Shown: in pieces, positions 38,053 to 48,936 of the stretch
Position numbering within the stretch: position 1 is the stretch's first letter
Layout: every line of letters starts with the position of its first letter
Assembly (NCBI GenBank): GCA_907163375.1
Contig: CAJQUW010001446.1
Coordinates: forward strand, 124,001-188,000
Direction: 5' to 3'
Length of the DNA stretch: 64,000 nt
Source: Prostheceraeus crozeri
Lineage: Eukaryota; Platyhelminthes; Polycladida; Euryleptidae
The notes under the pieces: model-generated
Seen by the model: the letters and a program-made list of their open reading frames with translations, nothing else
What the model was told of the DNA's origin: nothing
The model's database searches: none
Translations under genes and position numbers: made by a program

Positions 38053-39633
38053 CTATGAAAAGCAAGAAAATGCAACAACATCAAATTGCTGACATCAAAA
38101 GCTGATTAATATTTAAGGCAGATGAAAATTGCTTGAACACAGCTTTAAAGCCGAACATCGTGTCGAACGTATTATTACTTCACATATGAATACATTTATT
38201 TTTATATTATACTTGTTATGATTATTCATGTATGAATAAATGATACAATATCTAAACAAATAATTGCAACATGATTCCTGAAATCAAAATACAATAAAGC
38301 AAAGTTTGTACTGAGATTGGTCAATAAATCAAAAGGCATAGAGGGCATCAAAGATTTGTATGAATCATTTTTTGCTTTTGCTTACAGGACATGTCAAGGT
38401 ATTCGAAAGTGTCCCTTGTAAGTGGGAAATTGTAGAAAGAAGCCGCAGTCATGGACGTTGCTGCCTGGGTGATACGCTGGCACTGAAAGAGTTTTGAGAA
38501 CGGTATTACTGCCAGAGCTCAATATGTCGCGAGGACATTCCATGTGTTGCTATCGTTTTCTGCTTCTATAACTTCTGTTTTTCAAGTCCACAAGTGAAAG
38601 AAAAGTGCTGTGAGAAGAGGTTGGGTTCTACAGTATCAATGAAGTGACGTATATACCGAGTTTCTCTCAGATAATGCTCCAAATCAGTAGATGAGAGGCA
38701 ATGTACATGTCTGAAACTAGCCGGCAGTACATTTGAAGGGAAATGCTCCGATGGCATGGATATGTCCACAGAAAAGACAATATGCAACTGACTGAAATGG
38801 TAGTGGAGACACTTCAGGAAAGAAGTAAGAAGGGTTGTTCAACCGAAGCTTGATAGGAAACGGCATAGAGATTGATAATAACGGATGCCATCGATAATAA
38901 GTACAAAATCTAAATTAAAGCTATCACCAACCAACTTTCAAATGATAAATGATTGGCTATTAAGATGTTCGTTCACTTGCAAAAGGATTTTGCTGACACC
39001 ACATTGATATAGTGATACCATACTGACACCAGTGACGCAAAAACAATTTCTTTTTCTTACTGACGAACTAAAGAGCATGAACTGTGTCCTAAACATGTAA
39101 ATAAATGTAAATAATCTGACTTCGTCATGTGAGCAATTCTAAGCTATCTGAGAAGGATATCAGTATGAAATATCATTTCTTCAGAAGAAAACGTGTCACA
39201 TCCCTGACTGTCAAAGGCAATCCTTCTCATCTCTCTTTGCTCAGATTTGTCTAGACAATTGAAACTCAGATTACAGATATCATCTTTCCCCTACGGATAA
39301 AATATCTATTAATTCAATGCTATCATTCTCTTGTTAATAAATGAAAATCAAATAATCTTGTATGGACAATAAAAATTTCAGCCTTAACGAAGTATAAATC
39401 AATGAATTTGCCTCAATATTCCAGAGAGAAGACTGATAGAGAAGACAAGAGATCAAAACTCCTTCCTCTCACTGACTATTCCTAAGAAATCCCATGATCG
39501 GAAGCAGGCTTCCCATTCATCTCTGCAGATGAATACAGTATTATTAACAACACCTTTTATCTTGCATTGATTCTAATAATTTCCCTTTCCATTGCCGCAT
39601 GTAATGCAGGAGAATCAGATAATTGCAACTTAC
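38053..39633. other. Cav2 intron between exons 7 and 8a
   Basis: A 1.6-kb intron. No repeat or gene was recognised. Confidence 0.6.
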
Positions 39634-39706
39634 TTGAAATACTGTCAGTAGAGCTTTGATGAATGTATCAAAATTTTGAGCAGGTCTTCCTTCAGGAAAA
39701 TTAAAT
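39634..39706 (-). CDS. Cav2: Cav2 exon 7: domain II turret and pore helix
   Basis: The short 73-bp exon reads FNFPEGRPAQNFDTFIKALL then TVFQ. It is the extracellular turret and the P1 pore helix (NFDTF..A.LTVFQ), whose direct continuation is the selectivity filter encoded by the next exon. It ends in phase 0 at a GTAAGT donor. Downstream there are two candidate next exons (37,932-38,052 and 28,403-28,523), and both join it in frame. Confidence 0.93.
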
Positions 39707-39999
39707 CTGTAAAGAATATTATCGTCATTTTTGACAGTTGATTGTCAGGAGCTGTTGATAATAGCACATCAAGAATAGCATTGATTTTGTGGGCATGGAT
39801 TTACGAGGCTTCATAATGGAGGCAAACTGTCATGTCTCCGAGTCTCGGTAGAATTCATAAGATGAAATGATTTTTTAAAACATTTTTTGATAAACAAGCA
39901 TGGAAAAAATAATTGAATTTTGTTTATTCTCGGAAACACATTAGGCGACACGCCCTCTTCCATTGGCGGAGTTCCATCTATCTCACTCTCATTATTTCA

Positions 40000-40130
40000 T
40001 GCCAAATGTTAAACAGGATTTCAGGGCATACCAATCTCAAAAGTCTCAAGTTGGGGTTGACCAAGTTTTGAACTCAAGTCTCCCGGACGTAGAGCAGGCA
40101 CTCTACCACAAGACCACATCGCCACATGAA
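40000..40130 (-). repeat. tRNA-derived SINE head (minus strand)
   Basis: On the minus strand it reads TGGTCTTGTGGTAGAGTGCC (A-box, about 40,117 downward), then a B-box-like GAGTTCAAAAC (40,075-40,065). Spacing and overall pattern are tRNA-like, with the tail continuing towards 40,000. Its head differs from those at 5 kb and 26 kb, so it is a separate family or a tRNA pseudogene. Confidence 0.6.
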
Positions 40131-41047
40131 ATTCAAGTAGTGACAGCAGAACGAATGTAGCTTCGCAACAAATTCAGTCCAAACGTTTTGGAGAACTTCG
40201 TTCGTTTCATTCTGCGAGTATCCTTCTATTTTCCAATGACTTCGTTCGTAATCTTCGTGGTTATAAAAAATATAAAAGCACACATGTTAAGAGCTGCTTC
40301 TCTATTCAACGCACTTTTCCGGGCACAATGCGCATCCTAAACATCAAGGATATCCTGCAATAAATTCTTGGAAGCCACCAACACTTTGAAACTTAGATTT
40401 ATTTACAGATAATAATCGAGAAATTCAATACATTCAATGTCTTTTTTACTAGTGCGTACATGCATGTCGACTTCTGTGAATACGTCAATGCAGGGCAACA
40501 GCATGTTGACTTCCTTAACATGTTCACGTGCATTCGAAAATTTATTTTCAATACTTGTTTCTATGATATGACAAGATAGCTTGAACAAAAGTCTGAACAA
40601 AAGTTTGAAATGTATGATAATCCAGTCAAAATTCGTGCAATATAGCTCAAACTGCATCTATTGCATGGATTTTCACGTCAAGTTCGTATTTATTTAGGTT
40701 GATTTGCAATGATGATTTAACTATGATTTCAATCTAATCGTTATTCTGAGTGCTGCGCATTTTAAACACATACTCGAACATGAATATTGTACTCACATCT
40801 CATTCTTGAGAAGTACAATCGAAGGCCTAGAGATTTTATTTTCAAAAGCAAATCAGACTCAAAGCTATATCATATTGCACATCATATGAAAAACAAGCGG
40901 AAACACTATCAAAGCTAATCTTAGTACATTTCATGCAAAATACTACGGTGGCTAACTTTCGTTTAATATTGCTCGCAATGGTTTATCAGCAACATGTTTA
41001 AACTGCCAAAGTGAAAAATATGGCCATCACTTCATAATCATACTTAC
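40131..41047. other. Cav2 intron between exons 6 and 7, part
   Basis: Apart from the SINE at 40.0-40.1 kb, nothing was recognised. Confidence 0.6.
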
Positions 41048-41179
41048 TCCCCACCGAACAGCTGCATTCCAAGCAAGGCAGTAATGAGAATGAACAAGAA
41101 GAGGAGGAACAACAAACTGAGAATACTTCTCATTGAGTTCAACAGCGACAGAACAAGATTTCTGAGGGATGACCAGTAT
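41048..41179 (-). CDS. Cav2: Cav2 exon 6: domain II S4-S5 linker and S5
   Basis: It encodes [20 protein letters not shown] and [20 protein letters not shown] ending FGGE. This is the S4-S5 linker that couples sensor to gate, the very hydrophobic S5, and the GMQLFGG start of the extracellular turret. It is nearly identical in pattern to vertebrate Cav2. Acceptor TTTAG, donor GTAAGT. The GA|A split gives the glutamate that begins the EFNF turret. Confidence 0.95.
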
Positions 41180-43520
41180 CTAAAAATCAAATGAAAATAT
41201 GTTAAAGCGAAATATTCTATCAATCGTGAGTCGTGTCACAAAACAGCGAACCTGCACTTGAGAAATTGTACATGATAACTATTTAGATACATAAAATTCG
41301 CAAGTTCTGATTGAATGCAAAAACTCATCCTTTGAGAACGAAACATCCGTAAGAATAATTACAAACGTAAGCTAACTGCAAATGTAGTAAAAACACAGCC
41401 GGGTGAAATTTGAAAAAGACGCCAAAAGCGAGCATGGATGTTTGAGAAGATAGGTTCAATAACTAATCGCAATGTTTTTTGCTAGAACATTATTTTGAAA
41501 ACTATTTTTTCAATTTTTTTGTGATGATAAGCCAAAAGACTAACTAAAAAATGTTAAGCGTACACTTAAGATTCGTTACAAAAGCTGCGTTCAGTCGATT
41601 AATGCTTACACAGAAAGTGTATGTACACACGCATAGGTCGTATACCACACCATGTATATGCAGTCTCTCAATAGTTAAAGTTACTGCAATCTCAATAAAC
41701 ATCAGAAACGAACACTGTGAATCATTGTACACGATTAAAAGCTGATCAGCTGCTTATTGCACTTTGGAAGAGCGGCAACTGCGCATTGATATCAAGCGTC
41801 CAATACATCCATAGATACCCGACATGGAGAGCATAAGATAATATTCTGAGCGCCGACAGGTAATTCCATGATTAAAGTAGATTAATTCTCTTTAGTTTAA
41901 ATTACAGGCAAATACTTTGTCGCTGAATCCAACCTTTCGGGATGCAAATCCTTTTTCCATCGGCTGATGACGTATATGGTTTACATTACAAATTACGGCT
42001 AATCTAATTCTAACTCCCAAGCCTAAATGCAACTCGCTAGAAAGACTATCATTTACTTCGCATCGGTAAGTCACTTAGTGTTCTTGTTTTTTATTGAAAC
42101 TGACTTGTTCAAGCAGCAGCTTCACAACTACGATTTGATGAACAATGTTTGCACGGTTATAACGTCATGGTTGCACTAATCACATTTTTTAGTAAACAAC
42201 TATATACATTAATGATTTGTTGCAATAAAATCAAAGTTCTGTTCTAGATACTGATATTTTTATAGTTTTGATCTTTTCAAACTGTTGGTTACGAAAATTG
42301 TGTCTAAAAAACTTGATAAAAAAAAGTATTACTTAAAAATAAGCGAGTTTCGCATCATTATTGTAAACTATTTAGGTACTTAAGTATTATAAGTAATGTC
42401 TCCGATAAGTTGTTATTTTCTTAGTGAGCGTGCATGTAGATTTTTATTCCAGCGGTTGAGTGGATTCTTTTCATTTAAGATGTGCATGCTACCACCAGTT
42501 TTTACATAAACAGGCTTGCCTATTCATTCACCAATTGCTTTACGAATACTTTGTAGTGATCCCGTATGAATTGTTGTCAATTCGGGGACTGTTACTGGCC
42601 TCATACCTACGTGCATGTGTGAACAGCAAAAATTCAACATTCGACAAATTTTCGAGACACAATTTTTGATTTGAGCATCTCTTACAGTACTGCATCTCTA
42701 GAATCTGCAGACTTGATCACATGAGTTTGAGATATGGGAGACGATGAGATAATGTAGGTATGCTGTAAGATGATATCTTACTTCTGAATTGAACAAAACT
42801 ATACAATTTTGCCGATAAATTTCGTCGATATGATTTTCAAATAACCCTTTGGTAGGGCTTGGACTAAAGGTGATGGAGAGCAGTTCGTATTGCGTCCTTG
42901 ATCTAGGCATTATATACCTACTCAACAAATTCATTCTAATATAAATGCAAGGTGGAATAAAAACCACATGCGAATCTACATCTAACTATCACAATCTAAT
43001 CTTCTTTATTTCAGAAAAGTAAAAGTTTAATTAACACCCCATGTTACATTTTCAGGTAACTGGAAATAAGCGATAGCAGGCTAATACATACACCGACTGC
43101 GATATAGCAGCATTGAATTTCTATCAAGGGAAGTAAGGAAAAGTCACGTTATCCATGAGTCATGATAATTCAGCATATAACTCAGCACGCAATCCATGAC
43201 GCTATTTTTCTTGAGCTAATTTTTACCCTGTATGTGTCTAACGCATGTTAAAATTAGAAATGTGAATCAACATGGATGCAGCGTGCAGCATGCATCATTA
43301 TTTCCTTGGCTAATACAAATGTCTCTTGTATCACGGTAGAGAAATAGTTAAGGATTGTTGTTGTAACTGGTTTTCGGGTAGAAAATTTCACTCTAAAAGC
43401 TGCGATTTTATTCAACTGATAAGACAAAAAATAAGTGCTATATAGATAACATGAGCACTTTTTAATGCTGAATCCCACTGAACACTGTGATGACACTGTC
43501 TCCCGAAGCGTCAGATGAAA
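41180..43520. other. Cav2 intron between exons 5 and 6, first part
   Basis: AT-rich, no exon, gene or bounded repeat recognised. Confidence 0.55.
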
Positions 43521-43751
43521 GCGATCTTCATTAGTATTGTAAGCCTTGCTGCTGATTGTTGAATAAAATGCTTGATAGAATTATCTTATTATATCATTTC
43601 ATTATTTAATAAACATTGCTTCAAAACTAATAAAATAATTCTATCAAACATTTTATTCAACAATTTACAGCAATTACTTACAGCATATATCATAATCAAC
43701 TTGAAATTCCATCAAAATGCTGCTTAAGGAAATTTGCGATCTTCATTAGTA
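43521..43751. repeat. Palindromic insert flanked by 16-bp direct repeats
   Basis: GCGATCTTCATTAGTA occurs at 43,521-43,536 and again at 43,736-43,751. Between them lies an inverted repeat of about 50-base arms (about 43,537-43,592 and 43,630-43,683) with the shared core TTGTTGAATAAAATG.TTGATAGAATTAT. This looks like a foldback insertion with a 16-base target duplication, although it may have arisen otherwise. No coding capacity. Confidence 0.65.
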
Positions 43752-44045
43752 AATCTTACTAATTAAATAGTCTTAACTGTGGGAGCGATTATTTCCCACT
43801 ACAATCAGAACAATCAAACTTCTGTGAAAAGCGATAAATTGATTCAAATTATTATGATAATTTGAATAATTGAATATAATCTATAGATTTTGCATGAATG
43901 ACTTGATGATGCTTTTTTCGCTTCTCCTCTAGGCTGCACAATAGTCGAAATTCTCGCTTGCGAGTGATGTAACAAGTTTGTAGAGTATCACAAAAAACGA
44001 CAAATAATTTGATAAACGTGTAAGTTGGGTTCATCTTTTTGCCGG

Positions 44046-44216
44046 CATTTTGTTGCCTCTGTTCAACATTCACTAACGAAGTGTGGAAGCAAAATGGATG
44101 CTGCCTTTTATGTCAAAAAAGATTCAAAGTTTGAATCGCTTATTGACAGATAAGAAGCAGCATCCATTTAGCTTCCGCTCTTCGTTATTGAATGTTGAAC
44201 AACAGAAGTAGCAAAA
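44046..44216. repeat. Foldback (MITE-like) hairpin, about 170 bp
   Basis: Arms of about 70 bases (44,046-44,115 and 44,145-44,216) are reverse complements with few differences, including the blocks GTTCAACATTCA, TAACGAAG and AATGGATGCTGC. The loop itself holds a second perfect inverted repeat, GATTCAAA-G-TTTGAATC. It is non-coding. Another palindromic insert lies 300 bases away. Confidence 0.75.
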
Positions 44217-45168
44217 TATCAATATTAAAAACGGTCAACTAAAATGTCAAAATGTACATGCATTTATCAAAGTTTCAACGTACTCACCAAGTCCAAAGAT
44301 CTGAATGTCCAACAACTTATGGCGAATTAGACAACAGAATTCGACTAATGCTTTCACTATGCATAAAAATAAGAATATACAAGTAATTCTTCAATGCCAC
44401 AAACAACACGATGAATCAAGATATATATAAAGGAAAGGCTTTCAACATAGCAGAAAAGATAAATGTCTATAAAAGCACTTCATACACGCACAAAAGAAAA
44501 GATCCGAAAAGTAGAAACTTTGTTTTGAGAATTATTAATACAATATTGACTTTGCTTGAATTGTATCAATGTTGATTTCGAGCCATTCTCAAATCAAATA
44601 TCTAGCTTGAAATTCTTTGTTTACATGAATTCTTTCGGCAACTGATGTCGGAAAGGTAGCTAATATGAATTTCTAAATGATAAGCAGCAAACAACTGCTC
44701 AACGAAAAATCAAAAGTTTGGATAGAAAATTATTTGAAAAATGAATATATTCGTCGCACTTCTTCCTGCGCGATAGAGCCTGGATGACACGATTCAAGCA
44801 CTGCTCCCTAACAATTAATCGCGAATCATTTAATAGACTATATACTATATAATAGAGTAGCAGCCCTCATTGCATCTTGTATCACATCTTGCTGCACAGC
44901 TATATTGCTAAAGCATCTATGGTTTGTAGGCCTAGTATCAGCCTACACATTGGTTAGACAGATTTTCCTAAAATGCCAGTGGTATTCCCGACGACACATC
45001 AAAGTCGAATTTATTGTATTGAGTAGGTCTTTTGCAGCCGACGTCAAATCCCTCAAAATCATTTTGTGTGCGTGATGATTATCTTTACAGTGGGAGCGGT
45101 TCGATATCAATAATTGCAAGTCCACATTTTTCCTAAACATGCAAGTTTCATCCGATGGCGCAGTCTAT
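44217..45168. other. Cav2 intron between exons 5 and 6, part
   Basis: No recognised feature. Confidence 0.55.
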
Positions 45169-46566
45169 TACTGCCTGACAGAAAAACCTTAAGACTTATC
45201 ATTACTAATCAATGGCAGCTCTGTTAAATTTATAAGTCAGTCTTGCTCCTAAACAAATTTCAATGTGCCCTAGCATAGCCATATGGAGATCTCGTTCATT
45301 CTCTTACATAGGCTCAACGTTTGGATAAGTTTAAACATCGCATAATTGCAAAATTTGCTGTCTTTCTGACAGAAGTCGGAACTGCATGATGGATTACGAA
45401 GATAAATATGCGAAATGTGTGGCTATTGGAATGAGTCGCTGTGGACGTAACGCGTGTTTTTAGAGAATTGGATGCATCGCATGTAGGCCTACATGTAGGC
45501 TGGATGTTAGGAATTCGTGGGTGTGTTGGTGTGAAGAAGAAAAATTTCTAAGACAGGAAGGATCTGAAAGACCAAAGAAAACTAATGGAGTTACATAACG
45601 AAAGCTGATGATTTCAGCGAAGAAATATCTGTTTCAGAGACTTTTGCATCTAACAATAGGCTGGAAATCTGCTGCTGGTATCGACTGTTGCGTTAAAGCT
45701 GCATATCGACGAACTGAATTTTACAGAGGCGGGATTTAAGTCTTACAGACATGCTCCACGCATACCTCTCAATAACTTTTTGAACTGTAGTGAATTTATG
45801 CGATAGCTTTCCCGTATGAATGAACATGTTACAGGTCTCGAACACAAGCGAAAAAATTAGAATGGTGTGAGTGACATTCTAAAAGGAGCGCTGATGAGTG
45901 ACATCGCGTGATGTGGACGAGTAGTCACTGTTTACCCTCGATTTCCATGACGGAAGAGAATGTATACTCAAAGACTGTCTCGTGAGAGATGCGGTCTGCT
46001 GCATTTCAGAACATAGTCGATTCAGTGGTGGTTTCAGCGTTATGATTTCGGTCGGCATTTGGCACGATGGACGAGTCAAGGCTGCTATTGTCATCAAGGC
46101 ACCTTGGATGGCTGTCGGAGGATGTGACTCGAACAGTGTATTGTTTTTCCAACAGATACCATCCAGAGAACATCATCCAAGATGACAATGTGCAGCTGCA
46201 CAGAGGAGACCAGTTAGGTGACTCCAGCTCAGCAGTTGATTAGGCCTGACTCCTATGGCCCTCACACCCTCCTGATCTTTCACCGACCTTGCGTGGGATG
46301 AGACTGGTAGTTGGGCGAAAACCTCGTATTCACATTTTCCAACCAATTTCGAACAACTTTCCGAAAGATTGGTCGAAAAGCAATGAGAACGCCTTGAGCA
46401 ATAGGGATGGTATGAACTCTATGAACAATAGAATTTAAGCTTGCACTAATACTAGAGATGTATGAAATAAATTCTTATCATTTAGAGTTATAGTTTTGAT
46501 GCTACTTCCTTAATGAAAAGAATGGTCCCTATAATTCTAAGTCTTAAGATTTTTTGTCACGCAGTA
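45169..46566 (+). mobile_element. Decayed Tc1/mariner-type transposon with TA target duplication
   Basis: TA at 45,169-45,170 and 46,565-46,566 flank a 1,394-base element. Its inverted ends are CTGCCTGACAGAAAAACCTT at the left and, on the other strand, CTGCGTGACAAAAAATCTTA at the right, with similarity over about 28 bases. The transposase remnant lies between them. TA target sites and size fit the Tc1/mariner superfamily. Confidence 0.8.
45386..46440 (+). pseudogene. Tc1-like transposase remnant
   Basis: The start is recognisable as MMDYEDKYAKCVAIGMSRCG, an N-terminal helix-turn-helix beginning. Similarity then hops between frames: AGFKSYRHAPRIPLN near 45,735-45,775, TLDFHDGRE near 45,930-45,960, then FSGGFSVMISVGIWHDGRV (46,020-46,080), the conserved GGGS.M.WG segment between the catalytic aspartates. 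Multiple stops and shifts separate these pieces, and the conserved D-N-A-x-x-H block is not readable. It is a dead copy. The remaining C-terminus is only suggested by EQLSERLVEKQ near 46,350. Confidence 0.7.
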
Positions 46567-46701
46567 TATGGCACAACCGACTGTGTCTTGAAATATCTAT
46601 GATGCAGCCACCAGACAGCCTAAACTACGCATGAGAAGACGTGTCCTGAAATAATGACTGTTCAGTAGACAGCGTGTCACCAAATATCTATGCTGGTGAT
46701 G

Positions 46702-48192
46702 TACAGGTTTTCCAGTTCGACAATGCGACTATCAGATTAAAGAATATGTTTTAAGATGCAACAACGGTATTTCTGTTAATCAGCAGCGTTTTCAATTGAA
46801 TGATATTGTTTTTAATCGGTAGTGATAATAAGTGAGTTTATTAATGGATTTATAAGTTTAATGAGCGGCAACCTGAAATCATAAACGGCTTTTCATATAA
46901 AAGTTTTGATAATCTTGAAAAAACAAATCAAGTACGGTAATATTCATTGATGGTTTTGTAAGACATCCTCGCGCGCGATTAATTAGTCTAGGCATCAATC
47001 TGCCCATGCGTCTGGAAGACCATCCCATCTTATTTGCAGTGATGGCACTCATGTTTTGGGAGGCGAGTTGCAGTAAGGTCAAATTCCGCTGTTGTCCAGT
47101 GTAGTTGTGTAACTGCTCACGAATCTCAGCTACTTCTCTCTTGAAAGCCGCTTTCCACATGGAAAACGCGTTCTCTGCGATATTGAGAATTGGAGAGTAG
47201 GGCGGTAAGTACCTAATAGAGTGTCCCTCTCGAATACACGAGTTCCAGCCCCAGCCGCAACGGACGCTTCTTCCAGCCAGGAGTTAAATCTCTCACATGA
47301 GGTTCCGCCTTCGTAGAATTCATGATGGACGACACCTTCATTAGAGACCGCCAAGATGAGAGTAAAATTCCGCCCGCGCTGTCCATGAACAATCCTGACA
47401 GCTCGCTCTCCCCGTCTGGCACGACCTCGTGTGCGACTGATCTATAAATTAAAGCCGGATTCGTCCACAAAAATAAATGTTGGCGGATGGTTTGCGTTGA
47501 TCGTGTGCAGATACCAGTTCGCATACTCGGCCCTTTCCACTTTGACGTCATGGCTATTGCGGTTGACTTGAACAGTCAACATTTTCTTTAAGAAGATAAG
47601 ACGATTTCTCAGACATGTGCTGATAGTTTGAATCGAGACAGATGGCTTGTCCGGCATCCGCGCTTGTAGATCAGCTTTTATTTGGGCTAACGCGAATTCC
47701 GGTTGGGATTCAACAATCTCTACCACAGTATTTGCCATATCTTCGTCCATCTTTTGGTGTCGTATTCCTCCTCTGGGACGCTCAATGACTCCCTTCAAGT
47801 ATATAACGATGTACTATTGAATACGTAGTACCCCGTTTTACACCGAGAACTCGAGCGGCTTCAATATAATCATCTCCGGCTTCGAGAGCCATAATGATTC
47901 TGCGTTTAACATCAGAAGGTATTCGCTGGCGCTCCATATTGATAAGTTAATTTAGCAGATGTGAAGACATCTATATAGGGCTTTGGATCAAACCGAATAG
48001 ATATCATTTATTCTTCACGTGAAATACCGCTCACTAATCTGATAGAGACACAATTGAACTATTTTGCTGCAGTTTATTTATTGTTGTCGCTCTCAATTGT
48101 GAAATGACGTAATATTTTATCTTTTAACGTTTTAGAAATTAAAGTGCCGCTCTTGATTCGGTAGTTGCCATTGTCGTGTAGGAAAACCTGTA
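46702..48192 (-). mobile_element. Second decayed Tc1/mariner-type (IS630-like) transposon with TA target duplication
   Basis: TA at 46,702-46,703 and 48,191-48,192 flank a 1,487-base element with inverted ends. The left reads CAGGTTTTCCAGTTCGACAA and the right, on the minus strand, CAGGTTTTCCTACACGACAA, followed by a second matching ACTA.C block. The element lies 137 bases from the previous Tc1-like element. Its ends and transposase differ, so these are two independent families. Confidence 0.85.
46879..47937 (-). pseudogene. Tc1/mariner (DDE_3, IS630-like) transposase, broken
   Basis: Reading on the minus strand from ATG at 47,937: MERQRIPSDVKRRIIMALEA begins a helix-turn-helix. A frameshift near 47,790 leads to RPRGGIRHQKMDEDMANTVV and a second DNA-binding helix region. 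The first catalytic aspartate is present in FIFVDESGFNL, immediately followed by a stop. The next frame continues SRTRGRARRGERAVRIVHGQ to VHHEFYEGGTSCERFN. The region that should hold the second aspartate (DNA..H) is missing between about 47,215 and 47,230. The third residue is visible in YLPPYSPILNIAENAFSMW. Several lesions make it inactive. Confidence 0.85.
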
Positions 48193-48823
48193 TTCTAAAA
48201 TATCAATGGTACAATTGACGGTGCATTCTGGCTGTCTATGGTCCGCGGTCACTAGGTGAGCATCAGTGATATAAGGTGGGAAGGATTTGACAATCTTCTA
48301 ATCGGCCGTTGAATGCTGTAATCGCAACAGCAATTTTCTAGTTTGCAACTGAACACTCGGAAAACCTTACTATTTTTTCACATTGCAAGAAACTCCCATA
48401 ATTATCAATCAGATGGAATGTGACTGTCTATAAACGTTATTCCATGCTCTGCGCAAATCGAGGTAAAACATCTGTAAATAATTGCATTCTAGCTTGCAGT
48501 CACACCCATATATTTGATATCAAGTTGTCTGTCAATGCTCAGAGTTATCTATTCTTGGCAAGTCAATCAGTCTCAGCGATTAAAACTAATAACTGCTAAA
48601 GATATCCAATCACAGGGAAGTGTGATAAACATAAGAATTCAAAACATTGACAGTGTCATGAAATTCCACCGACAATTCCACGGAAACAATTTATATCCAA
48701 CACCAATTGTACACCAGAAAGCATGGATATCCACCAAATATTCAACTCTGGAATTAACCAACACCGGAAGGAAATCTTCCCTAACCTTCCCTCGAATAGA
48801 AAAACATCAGGAAAATATCAAAC
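48193..48823. other. Cav2 intron between exons 5 and 6, last part next to exon 5
   Basis: A plus-strand open frame of 110 codons overlaps exon 5 antisense but resembles no family and is not called. No other feature. Confidence 0.5.
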
Positions 48824-48936
48824 CTTGTAATTTTGAAAATACGTAACAATCGAATACCACGCATTGCTGAAAATCCAAACGACTGACCGGGGTTCACTGT
48901 TTGCCAAATGATTTCGAATGCGCTGGCCAGAACAAC
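48824..48936 (-). CDS. Cav2: Cav2 exon 5: domain II S3-S4 voltage sensor
   Basis: It encodes VVLASAFEIIWQTVNPGQSF then GFSAMRGIRLLRIFKITR. The second part is the S4 voltage-sensing helix, with basic residues at every third position (R..R..R..K..R). The acceptor is TGTAG. The donor, GTTTGA, is weak, but the split AG|A arginine codon joins correctly to exon 6 (KITR-YWSSL). The adjacent intron towards exon 6 carries both Tc1/mariner-type elements and two foldback repeats. Confidence 0.92.

Noticed and set aside
45484..45502. GTAGGCCTACATGTAGGC palindromic words
   Set aside because: Short words of this type are common in many invertebrate genomes, and this one lies inside the decayed Tc1-like element with no further structure.
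48514..48846. 110-codon plus-strand open frame overlapping exon 5
   Set aside because: It is antisense to a well-supported exon, resembles no family, and has no supporting context.
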